Of a DNA stretch of 64,000 nucleotides, positions 35,192-42,689 are shown piece after piece. A program made the position numbers and the translations under genes. Under the pieces are notes generated by a model. It was not told the origin of the DNA. It saw only the letters and a program-made list of their open reading frames with translations, and ran no database searches. Origin of the DNA: JAPPLG01 sp965199935 (GTDB lineage Bacteria; Bdellovibrionota; Bdellovibrionia; Bdellovibrionales; UBA1609); the NCBI GenBank assembly GCA_965199935.1, contig CBDATD010000001.1:372001-436000 (forward strand), written 5' to 3'. Numbering within the stretch: the first letter of the stretch is position 1; each line of letters starts with the position of its first letter.

Positions 35192-35207
35192 TCCCGCTTT
35201 CGCGGGA
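35192..35207. repeat. Palindromic repeat copy 3 (TCCCGC-TTTC-GCGGGA)
   Basis: Perfect 6-bp inverted repeat with a TTTC loop, within GGAATTCCCGCTTTCGCGGG followed by AGTGACAG. It is the GC-rich variant of the repeats at 7370 and 11453. It lies upstream of the chosen start of the cyclic-nucleotide-binding protein. Confidence 0.7.
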
Positions 35208-35233
35208 GTGACAGCACTTCGGGGGCAGAGCAA

Positions 35234-35743
35234 ATGATTGATTTTTTGTGGAACAATTTTTTTAAACAAAAAAATCAATCCAGGATTGATTTTTTAAAGA
35301 AACAGCCCTTATTTTCCTCCCTCAGCAACAAAGAACTCCGCGTGATTGAAAAATTTATCCACACAAGAACATACTTTTCAGGTGAAGTTATTTTCAAACC
35401 AGGCTCCAGCATAGGTCTTTATATGATCATGAAAGGAAAAGTTCAGATTACTTATGGAAACAAAGATTCCTCTAACACTTCAAACGTCAGCCATTTGGAA
35501 GAAGGAGATTTTTTTGGCGAGCTGTCTTTGGTGCAAGACAAGGGTTATCATAAAACAACTGCAAAAGCCGAAGAACCTTCTGAGCTGTTGGGCTTTTTTA
35601 AGCCGGAGCTTCTAAGCTTAATTGAAACTTCTCCTCGTCTGAGTGCCCGCATTTTAATGAAATTATCCAGCATCTTAGGGGTGAGACTGCAAAAAGCCGG
35701 AGAAAAACTCATGGAAATGCATTCCGGAAAGGATGTATCTTGA
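35234..35743 (+). CDS. Cyclic-nucleotide-binding (CRP-type) domain protein without HTH
   Basis: About 169 residues from ATG 35234; the in-frame extension to 35165 covers the palindromic repeat and is unlikely to be coding. A cNMP-binding beta barrel is clear: QPLFSSLSNKELRVIEKFIH, GEVIFKPGSSIGLYMIMKGK, EEGDFFGELSLVQDKGYHKT (phosphate-binding cassette with FFGELSL) and LLGFFKPELLSLIE. No helix-turn-helix follows, so it is a sensor or regulatory subunit rather than a transcription factor. Its stop overlaps the exporter start (TTGA). Confidence 0.75.
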   Translation: MIDFLWNNFFKQKNQSRIDFLKKQPLFSSLSNKELRVIEKFIHTRTYFSGEVIFKPGSSIGLYMIMKGKVQITYGNKDSSNTSNVSHLEEGDFFGELSLVQDKGYHKTTAKAEEPSELLGFFKPELLSLIETSPRLSARILMKLSSILGVRLQKAGEKLMEMHSGKDVS

Positions 35744-36810
35744 GTTCCTCTTTTTTTGAAAAAAGAAAAGTTCAAAGGTTGAATTGGATTAAGTTGTTTT
35801 TCTTCCTCTCTCTTATCAGCACCTTCGCTTTTTTACTTGTCAAAATAAACAATATGTTCATTTCCGCTCTGCTGGCTGTGGTGCTCAGCCAAGCCATCCG
35901 CCCCTTCGTTGATCGTGTTGAAGGATGGTTCAAGATAGACCGCACTTTGGCGACTTTGATCGGGTTCAGTCTCTTTGGAGGAAGCGCTGCAGCTGTTATT
36001 TTTTGGACCATGCCTTTTCTCTCTGAACAGTTTCAAAACTTAAAATCAGAAATTCCAAAGTATGTTGAAGGCATCATTACACTCTTGGATCAAACGGAAG
36101 AAAAGCTCCAGGTTTTTATCCCGTTCGTAGAAAATGCCAACGCCACAGATCAAGTTAAGCAGTGGCTCACCTCACAAGCCACACATCTTGTGCATGAACT
36201 TCCTGTGGTGATTACAAATTCTTTTTCTGTGTTTTTTCTCTGCCCTTTTCTCGCCTTTTTTATGGTGAAAGATTCACACAGTTTATACCGAAGTTTTTTA
36301 TCTTTGGTGCCAAATCATGTTTTTGAAACCACTTTAAGCCTCACTCATCAAATCAGCCGGCAGATTGGACAGTTTATTCGAGCGCGCATTTTAGAAGCCT
36401 TTATTGTCGGACTTATCACAGGCATTGGGCTTCACATTATTTCTTTTCCCTTTGCTTTACTCCTCGGCTTGTTCGCAGGCTTGATGAACCTTGTGCCTTA
36501 TGTAGGCCCCGTCATTGGCTTTATTCCTGCTTTGCTCTTTGGCATAGTTAATGGAATGTCTTTATTCAACATCTCAATTGTCCTCAGTGTATATGCTGCA
36601 GCTCAACTCATTGATAATATTATTTTAATTCCAATTCTAGTAGCCCGCATGATGAAATTACATCCCGTCACTGTTGTCGTCATTGTTATAGCCGGCGCTC
36701 AATTTCTTGGTATTTTAGGGATGATTATCTCCATTCCAGTTGCCAACGCTATTCAAGTCGCTTATCATGCCGTCTATCAGCATATTATTAACGCGGAAGT
36801 AACAAGGTGA
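35740..36810 (+). CDS. AI-2E/PerM-family membrane exporter
   Basis: 356 residues with seven or eight membrane helices and the family C-terminal signature (FALLLGLFAGLMNLVPYVGP, VIGFIPALLFGI, then AAQLIDNIILIPILVARMMK and LHPVTVVVIVIAGAQFLG). AI-2E/PerM proteins are autoinducer-2 exporters or ion exchangers, so the substrate is uncertain. The TTG start overlaps the stop of the cNMP-binding protein by four bases, which suggests that the cyclic-nucleotide sensor regulates it. Confidence 0.82.
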   Translation: MSSSFFEKRKVQRLNWIKLFFFLSLISTFAFLLVKINNMFISALLAVVLSQAIRPFVDRVEGWFKIDRTLATLIGFSLFGGSAAAVIFWTMPFLSEQFQNLKSEIPKYVEGIITLLDQTEEKLQVFIPFVENANATDQVKQWLTSQATHLVHELPVVITNSFSVFFLCPFLAFFMVKDSHSLYRSFLSLVPNHVFETTLSLTHQISRQIGQFIRARILEAFIVGLITGIGLHIISFPFALLLGLFAGLMNLVPYVGPVIGFIPALLFGIVNGMSLFNISIVLSVYAAAQLIDNIILIPILVARMMKLHPVTVVVIVIAGAQFLGILGMIISIPVANAIQVAYHAVYQHIINAEVTR

Positions 36811-36816
36811 TGAAAG

Positions 36817-37512
36817 ATGAAAGGTCATAAGTCAGCCTGTGGGTTTGTTATTGCCTGCTTTCTTTGGGCCTGCCAAAGCACTGATAAAACCGCTAAAACA
36901 GCTCAAGAGTTGTTTGAAAAGGCGCAAGGCCATGCAAAAAGGGGCTACTACACGGAAGCTCTCGAAGCTATTTTGAAACTTAAATATCAGTTTCCCTACA
37001 GCGTCCAAGCCAAAAAGGCAGACCTTTTAAAGGCGGATATTTTTTTCGAACAAACAGAATGGGAGTCTGCCGCCAAAGCCTATCAAACTTTCATTTATCT
37101 GCATCCTGCTCATTCAAAACTGGAATATGCTTATTATAGACAGATTGTCAGCTGGAACAGGCAAATTCCAAGAATTTCAGACCGAGATCTATCACTTTCT
37201 GAGAAAGCTTTATCTTTAATCAGCGATTTCTTAAAGAAACACTCCAAGGGGAAATACGCCAAACAGGTGAAAAACATTCAAAATGAAATTCACGACAAAC
37301 TGACTGAGAAAGAAATTCAGATAGCTCAATTTTACTTTAAGAAAAAAAAATATTCCACAGAGACATTGAATCGACTGGATGCTGTTATTTTGAAATATCC
37401 AAAAAGCAAATGGCGCCGGAAGGCTTTATCCTTAGCTCTTAAATTTGCTGAAAAACTGGGCCGCTCATCAAAAATCAAACAATACTCAAAGCAGATAGAT
37501 AAACAATCTTGA
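36817..37512 (+). CDS. bamD: BamD, outer-membrane assembly lipoprotein
   Basis: 231 residues with a lipobox FLWACQ (lipidated cysteine about residue 19) and TPR repeats: ELFEKAQGHAKRGYYTEALE, DIFFEQTEWESAAKAYQTFI, YYRQIVSWN and the BamD-type SDRDLSLSEKALSLISDFLK, KHSKGKYAKQVK and CQ-less repeat IAQFYFKKKKYS. BamD is the essential lipoprotein of the BAM complex that inserts barrels. Length and repeat order fit the family. Confidence 0.82.
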   Translation: MKGHKSACGFVIACFLWACQSTDKTAKTAQELFEKAQGHAKRGYYTEALEAILKLKYQFPYSVQAKKADLLKADIFFEQTEWESAAKAYQTFIYLHPAHSKLEYAYYRQIVSWNRQIPRISDRDLSLSEKALSLISDFLKKHSKGKYAKQVKNIQNEIHDKLTEKEIQIAQFYFKKKKYSTETLNRLDAVILKYPKSKWRRKALSLALKFAEKLGRSSKIKQYSKQIDKQS

Positions 37513-37528
37513 CAGAAAGGGGGAGACT

Positions 37529-38386
37529 GTGGACTTAGAAACAATAAAAAATGCAGAATCACAAGGTTCTTCTCAGCAGGAGGACACTCTTATTTCCAAA
37601 GAAACAGCGCCCTTGGAAGAGATTTTATCCACAAAAGACAAAGTTTCTGCTCAAAATCAAAAAACCACCCGCCGCCTCTTTCAATCCATTGAAGAAAAAG
37701 CTAAAGACTTATTTGAGAAGAACCTATATTCCCAATCTGTGACACTATTGAAGACCCTGCACGCCAAAGGATTGGGGTCAGCTGACAGCTACGCCCTTTT
37801 AGGAGCCGGCTGTCACCAGCAAAATAAATTCAAGCAAGCTGTCACAGCTTATAAGCGGGCTTTAGAACTCAACCCCTCTCACCTGGAGTGTCTCTGCAAC
37901 CTAAGCCTGCTCAGGCTGGATTTAGGTGACTATGTACGGGGAAAAATAGTTTATAAACGAGCCTACAAAGCTTATTTTGAAAGCACTCAAAACAAATGGG
38001 AAAAGTATATTGCTGAACAACATATTCAGTCTGGGCAGGCTTATTTCAACAAGGGGTGTTTTCATGAAGCCCTGCTGGAATTTCTAAAAGCCGGCCCCAA
38101 AAAAGGCTGCTCGCTCTCTTTGGATTTATCCGTGATTCGCTGTTTGTGGAAGCTGGATAGAAAATCTGAAGCTGTCCACCGGCTGCTGCAGACAAAAAGA
38201 AATCATCCTCTGTCCATAGAAGTTTCTTTGCTGCTGGGAGAGTTTTACTTTCAAAGCCGAAAAATTCCCCAAGCTGTTTTAGAGTGGGAGCGGGTGCTTT
38301 ACATGGATCCTAAGAATAAGAAAGCTTTAAAGTTTCTAGCTCACACACAAAAAATTCAAAGCGTTCAGGAGGGGAGCCTTGCTTAA
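37529..38386 (+). CDS. Cytosolic TPR protein
   Basis: 285 residues beginning with GTG after GAAAGGGGGAG. After a charged N-terminal 60 residues come TPR units (KDLFEKNLYSQSVTLLKTLH, GCHQQNKFKQAVTAYKRALE, LNPSHLECLCNLSLLRLDLG, QAYFNKGCFHEALLEFLKAG, GEFYFQSRKIPQAVLEWERV). No signal peptide. It lies between bamD and hpt in one apparent operon. Partner unknown. Confidence 0.7.
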   Translation: MDLETIKNAESQGSSQQEDTLISKETAPLEEILSTKDKVSAQNQKTTRRLFQSIEEKAKDLFEKNLYSQSVTLLKTLHAKGLGSADSYALLGAGCHQQNKFKQAVTAYKRALELNPSHLECLCNLSLLRLDLGDYVRGKIVYKRAYKAYFESTQNKWEKYIAEQHIQSGQAYFNKGCFHEALLEFLKAGPKKGCSLSLDLSVIRCLWKLDRKSEAVHRLLQTKRNHPLSIEVSLLLGEFYFQSRKIPQAVLEWERVLYMDPKNKKALKFLAHTQKIQSVQEGSLA

Positions 38387-38882
38387 AGGTTTGGTGCCGT
38401 TTATCAAGTCGGAGGAAATTCAGTCTTTATGCAAAAAACTGGGAGAGCGTCTGACAAAAGATTACTCTGAGTTAGAGCCTTTACTCATTTGCCCTTTAAA
38501 AGGCTCTATCTTTTTTCTAAATCAACTGATCCAATATTTGGATTTCAAACTGCACATTGATCTTGTATCCATTGTTAAAGTGGACGGCCACTGCCACATT
38601 CGAAGAGACGTTAGTCTGCCCGTGGATGGGAGGCACATCCTTATTGTGGAAGAAATTGTGGACACAGGAAAGAAAACAAACTTTTTAAAAGAGCGTCTTT
38701 TACTTTCCCACCCTGCTTCTTTGAAAGTGGTGACTTTGCTGAATAAAGCCTCCAGAAGAGTTGTACCTCTTCAGTGTGATTATGCGGGGAAAGAAATTGA
38801 CGACCGCTTTGTAGTAGGTTTCGGCATGGATGCAGATGAACTCGGCCGAAATTACAAAGACGTTTATATTTTTGCTCAATAG
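38379..38882 (+). CDS. hpt: Hypoxanthine phosphoribosyltransferase
   Basis: 167 residues of the PRTase fold. The PRPP-binding signature is ILIVEEIVDTGKKTNFLKER; an acidic pair EE/D at the loop start and a C-terminal DDRFVVGFGMDADELGRN block match HPRT, where VVGYGLDxxExxRN is typical. It salvages hypoxanthine or guanine to the nucleotide. TTG start with GGAGGGGAG immediately upstream, overlapping the previous gene by eight bases. It ends the operon. Confidence 0.85.
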   Translation: MLKGLVPFIKSEEIQSLCKKLGERLTKDYSELEPLLICPLKGSIFFLNQLIQYLDFKLHIDLVSIVKVDGHCHIRRDVSLPVDGRHILIVEEIVDTGKKTNFLKERLLLSHPASLKVVTLLNKASRRVVPLQCDYAGKEIDDRFVVGFGMDADELGRNYKDVYIFAQ

Positions 38883-38950
38883 CCCCTAACTGTACAGGCT
38901 GTGTCGGCTGACACAAATGTTCTCTTGACGGGAGGAGAGATTTATTAAAC

Positions 38951-38980
38951 GCAAGCCGCATGAGGCCGCATACGGCTTGC
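38951..38980 (-). terminator. Hairpin at the end of the VWA lipoprotein gene
   Basis: GCAAGCCG (38951-38958) pairs with CGGCTTGC (38973-38980). Read on the minus strand it follows the stop of the gene at 38990 and is followed by GTTTAATAAA, a weak T tract. It may serve as a two-way terminator with hpt. Confidence 0.45.
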
Positions 38981-38989
38981 AAAAAGAAA

Positions 38990-40111
38990 CTATATTTGAG
39001 CGCCTTGATCTGAAATAACACTGGCAGGCGCGCAGGCGCTGCAATCCACTTCCCCGCCCAACACACTTGTTTGAATAGCAGACGCCAGAGGAACCGCGTA
39101 ATCATAAGCACAAAGACTGAGGCTGGCTCCTCCTGTTGCCCTGGCCAATAAGAGCATTTCCCCGGCTCTGTCTCCTTCGGCAAAACGGTGATCCTGCCGC
39201 AACTGGCCTCGACAAGCCTCATCCAATGCAGTCAAAGTATGAACAGAAAACTTTTTACCGCCTCCAAACTCCTGCTGAATAGAGCTGATGACCTCATCCG
39301 CTGTAACTCTTCGCCCTTGCTTTTTATTTTCTTTGTTGTCTGTTACAATCACCACTGCCAAATGAGAATTGTTTCGAATGAACCGGGTTCCAGTGTCAAA
39401 AGATCTTGTTGGAGAAGTAATATATTCATTGAGGGCCAATAAAGGAGTTTCCTTAAAGCCCCCGCATTGCGGCGGAAAGGCGCATCTTTTTCTCCCTCTG
39501 TTTCTTGTCAAAGTATCTATAAAAATTCTTTCTTTTGAAACAGTGCCTTTTGTGATGTACTTTCTTTCCAAGACAACAGCCCCGTCAAGCTCCATAGAAG
39601 AAAGCTCTTTGTCCTTGTTGTTCTTAACATGAGCGCTGATGAATCCCACTCTCCAATCCAAAGACACATCCAAGGCGGGGATAAAACCATCCATCCTGTC
39701 AGGTATAGACCTTAAAACCTCTCTTGTAGAAAAAGAGCCGTCCACCACAAATAGTATATCCACTTTATCATTGACACTTTCAGCGGCCTTCACTTCCTGT
39801 GCTGATGCTGTATTCGATTTTGGCTCCAAAACAAGATCACTGCTTCCAGTCCTTCTCTTGCCAAAGGATCTTCTCGGCTTTGATTTCACATCCTTGCCTT
39901 TTCTTGGTGTTGATGCGCTTAAATCCCCAGTTGTTTTATTTTCTTTTTTAACGTCTGCCCCCAACACCGAAGCTGTATTTCCCCCATCATCTAGTGAAAA
40001 CAATGCCATATCCACATCGCCCTCAAGCTCTCTTGTGTCATTCAGCACAAAGCCTCCGCTGTTGCATCCCACTGTGAATAAAAACGCCAAGTAAGTAAGC
40101 AATAATCTCAT
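38990..40111 (-). CDS. Lipoprotein with von Willebrand factor A-like domain
   Basis: 373 residues from ATG 40111 after GGAGGG, beginning MRLLLTYLAFLFTVGCNSGG with lipobox TVGC (Cys about 16). A disordered Lys/Ser/Thr-rich linker (about 45-110) leads to a VWA-like domain with the MIDAS-type motif DILFVVDGSFST (DxSxS as DGSFS), RVGFISAHV and AVVIVTDNKENKK. Eight or so cysteines lie in the C-terminal half (KRCAFPPQCGG, LDEACRGQ, CSACAP). It is likely a surface or periplasmic binding protein; ligand unknown. Confidence 0.65.
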   Translation of the reverse strand: MRLLLTYLAFLFTVGCNSGGFVLNDTRELEGDVDMALFSLDDGGNTASVLGADVKKENKTTGDLSASTPRKGKDVKSKPRRSFGKRRTGSSDLVLEPKSNTASAQEVKAAESVNDKVDILFVVDGSFSTREVLRSIPDRMDGFIPALDVSLDWRVGFISAHVKNNKDKELSSMELDGAVVLERKYITKGTVSKERIFIDTLTRNRGRKRCAFPPQCGGFKETPLLALNEYITSPTRSFDTGTRFIRNNSHLAVVIVTDNKENKKQGRRVTADEVISSIQQEFGGGKKFSVHTLTALDEACRGQLRQDHRFAEGDRAGEMLLLARATGGASLSLCAYDYAVPLASAIQTSVLGGEVDCSACAPASVISDQGAQI

Positions 40112-40283
40112 CAGTCCGCCCTCCAAAAAATTCGTTCTCAAGAAACATCTCGGAATCACACTTAGTAAACTTAATAGAAGCAATGCATTAAACTGGTGTT
40201 GTCCAAAAGAATCTCGACCTTCGTTGAGAGGAGATTTTATAAGCGGCTCCCCGTTTTTGCAGGAATAGCGTCACAAACGGAGT

Positions 40284-41273
40284 TTAGAGAATTTTAGGAT
40301 TGATTTGGATTCGAGATTGATTTTTCATAAACTGCATCCAAGAAGAAAAAACGATTCTGGAAATAGAAAAAGATAAGATGTCCTGGGATAATTTCACCTC
40401 TTCAGATTTTTTCACTTTAAAATCCACCAAATAAGCCAAAACCAAATAGTCAGTTTGCAGCAGAAGTTTAGGAATCACCCCTCTATCCGGCAGTTTTTCA
40501 AGCATGGAATCAAAGAGTTCATCTTCATCCACCAGCACAGGTAAAACACTGCTCCAATTATTTAAAGTCACCGGCGATGACTGAATCCACTCCAACCCCT
40601 GTGTTTTTAGCTGATGCTCCAAGAGTTCAGTGCTGGCTAGGGAATCCTGCCACCGGCTCAAATCCACACCGGCCCCTGACAAATTACCAAAAGGAACCCT
40701 CACATACTTGAATTGAAATTCAAAATTATTCAAATCTGAATGCTTTTTCTTTTCTGGTCTGGAGAGGAAGGAAATACGATTAAACAATTTTTCCATTCTT
40801 TGAACCAATATAAATGTACGAATATTTTCCTCAAATATTTTTGGAGAAATACGTCTGGACTCCAAGTAATTTCTGTAAAGGGAATTTCGAAATTTGCCGC
40901 TTTCCTGAAAAGCTGGAAAAGACTTAATTTGACTTCTCAGTTCCTCGTTGGAAACAGTCAAGCCGATCTCTTGAGCAGACTTGAACATTATCTTTTCATC
41001 AATCAACTGATTTAAAGCCCTTCTTTGATCTGCTTTTTGACGCTCAGTATCCCTTTTAAGAGACGAACCCTGATTTTCTTGAAGAAAAGACAGCCTTTGG
41101 TTGAAATCTGCAAGAGAGATAATCTGCTTATCCACAATGGCGGCAAAACCCCCTGCACCTGAAAGAGGGTCTGTCGGCACACCTAAAAAAACAAATACCA
41201 AACAGATCAAGCCAAATATAATATAAGCAAATATGCTTTTAGCACGGCGGGGCTTTCTCAGCTTTTCAAACAT
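40284..41273 (-). CDS. PpiD/SurA-N-like membrane-anchored chaperone without PPIase domain
   Basis: 329 residues: an N-terminal membrane helix (KSIFAYIIFGLICLVFVFLG, as in PpiD), then a SurA_N-type helical chaperone domain (VDKQIISLADFNQRLSFLQE, RALNQLIDEKIMFKSAQEIG, VSNEELRSQIKSFPAFQESG, YRNYLESRRISPKIFEENIR). PpiD and SurA normally carry a parvulin domain next; here no parvulin block is visible and the protein ends after about 150 divergent residues. It probably holds unfolded outer-membrane proteins in the periplasm. It is divergent from mreC. Confidence 0.65.
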   Translation of the reverse strand: MFEKLRKPRRAKSIFAYIIFGLICLVFVFLGVPTDPLSGAGGFAAIVDKQIISLADFNQRLSFLQENQGSSLKRDTERQKADQRRALNQLIDEKIMFKSAQEIGLTVSNEELRSQIKSFPAFQESGKFRNSLYRNYLESRRISPKIFEENIRTFILVQRMEKLFNRISFLSRPEKKKHSDLNNFEFQFKYVRVPFGNLSGAGVDLSRWQDSLASTELLEHQLKTQGLEWIQSSPVTLNNWSSVLPVLVDEDELFDSMLEKLPDRGVIPKLLLQTDYLVLAYLVDFKVKKSEEVKLSQDILSFSISRIVFSSWMQFMKNQSRIQINPKIL

Positions 41274-41326
41274 AATTGATTTGAACCTGCTCTATAATTT
41301 AGTTTAAAAACAGTAAGGAGCTTTTT

Positions 41327-42142
41327 ATGAATTTTCTCAATTTAAAAACATCCCTCTTTGTTATATCCATCATTATCATCCCCTTAATCTTTGTCAATAT
41401 TCAAAACAGCCAATTTGAAAAAAATTTTATATTTAGAACTGGAGTCTTTATCACCCATAAAACACACCTGCTTTTCTCTCAGTATATCAACTACATCAGC
41501 AATACTGTTTCTTTGTACATTTATATTATTCAAGTGAAAAAAAACAATCAAAATTTGAGAGAAGAAAACAGGCGTCTGAAAATACAACTCATGCAGATGA
41601 AAGAAATCCAACTGGAAAACAACAGACTTAATAAGCTTCTTCAGTTTGCTGAGCAGGAAGATTTCACACTTCTGCCCGCCAAAGTAATCGCTATGGATCC
41701 ATTTCCAAATTACCGCCTTCTTACCATTGACAAAGGAGCGGAAAATGGGCTTAAAAAAAACATGGGAGCTTTGATTGAAAAAGGGGTTATCGGGTACGTG
41801 TTTCGCGTGCATAAAGAGACAGCACAAGTTCTTCTTCTCTCTGACAGAAACGCTGTTCTGCCTGTCACTGTTCAAAGATCGAGAGTACACGGGTTGATTG
41901 AAGGATACGATGAGCAGTCTTTGAAACTTAAATACGTAAGAAATGAAGATGATATACAAGTCAATGATCAAATTATTACAAGTGGAATAGACCCGTTCTT
42001 CCCTTCAGGGCTTCCTGTAGGCGCGGTTTCTCAAATTCATAAAGAACAGTATGGTTTAAATCAAGATGTGGATGTTCAACTCACCGCCGTTTTATCTCAA
42101 ATTGAAGAACTGTTCATTATAACAAAAACAAACAATGATTAA
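41327..42142 (+). CDS. mreC: Rod shape-determining protein MreC
   Basis: 271 residues: an N-terminal membrane helix (LKTSLFVISIIIIPLIFV), a coiled coil (LREENRRLKIQLMQMKEIQL), and the paired beta-domain part with LLTIDKGAENGLKKNMGALI, EKGVIGYVFRV and ITSGIDPFFPSGLPVGAVSQI, the classic MreC block. It links MreB filaments to PBP2/RodA in the periplasm. AAGGAG precedes the ATG; stop overlaps mreD by eight bases. mreB itself is not in the window. Confidence 0.88.
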   Translation: MNFLNLKTSLFVISIIIIPLIFVNIQNSQFEKNFIFRTGVFITHKTHLLFSQYINYISNTVSLYIYIIQVKKNNQNLREENRRLKIQLMQMKEIQLENNRLNKLLQFAEQEDFTLLPAKVIAMDPFPNYRLLTIDKGAENGLKKNMGALIEKGVIGYVFRVHKETAQVLLLSDRNAVLPVTVQRSRVHGLIEGYDEQSLKLKYVRNEDDIQVNDQIITSGIDPFFPSGLPVGAVSQIHKEQYGLNQDVDVQLTAVLSQIEELFIITKTNND

Positions 42143-42674
42143 AAAATACAAATTAGATATTTTACATTTTTTTATTTTTGTATTCATAATGATAGCATTC
42201 GTCATAATACAAAGCTCCCCAATTGTAAGAAGCCTTAGTTTCAACTCACCTCCCCAACTTTGGATTATTTTGATTTCCTATTTCTCTGTTTACAAACAGC
42301 CGCCTGTTGCCATTTTAATGGTTTACCTCACATCCTTCCTGTATGCGGCGCTGACCTCTATGAGCTTTGGAAAACTGCTTATCCTAAGTTCTCTCGTCTT
42401 TATAATCCCCTTTCTTGGAAAACGCTTTAATTTAAAAAATCCAAAAATATTTCTTATCTTCTGCACGGTGTGTACAGCTCTTTTGCCTCTGGCGGATGAG
42501 GTGATTTCAGCCATGATTCCCCTGCAATCCGCCAAACATTACCCCTTTTTTAGATGGATTTTAACTACCATTAACACAGCCCTTTGTGTGATACTGATAA
42601 AACCACTGATGTTTCATCTAGATCACTGGCTGGAGTCTTTGCACCTCCCCTTTGAAAAAAGATTTTTAAAATAA
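42135..42674 (+). CDS. mreD: Rod shape-determining protein MreD
   Basis: 179 residues with five hydrophobic helices (FFIFVFIMIAFVIIQ, LWIILISYFSVY, AILMVYLTSFLYAALTSMS, LILSSLVFIIPFLG, IFLIFCTVCTALLPLADEV). MreD sequences are weakly conserved, so the call rests on size, topology and position between mreC and PBP2. Confidence 0.7.
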   Translation: MIKKYKLDILHFFIFVFIMIAFVIIQSSPIVRSLSFNSPPQLWIILISYFSVYKQPPVAILMVYLTSFLYAALTSMSFGKLLILSSLVFIIPFLGKRFNLKNPKIFLIFCTVCTALLPLADEVISAMIPLQSAKHYPFFRWILTTINTALCVILIKPLMFHLDHWLESLHLPFEKRFLK

Positions 42675-42689
42675 GGAGTCAAAAAACAA

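Noticed and set aside
38641..39222. A 193-codon minus-strand frame across hpt and the VWA gene
   Set aside because: Shadow of two well-supported genes on different frames or strands.
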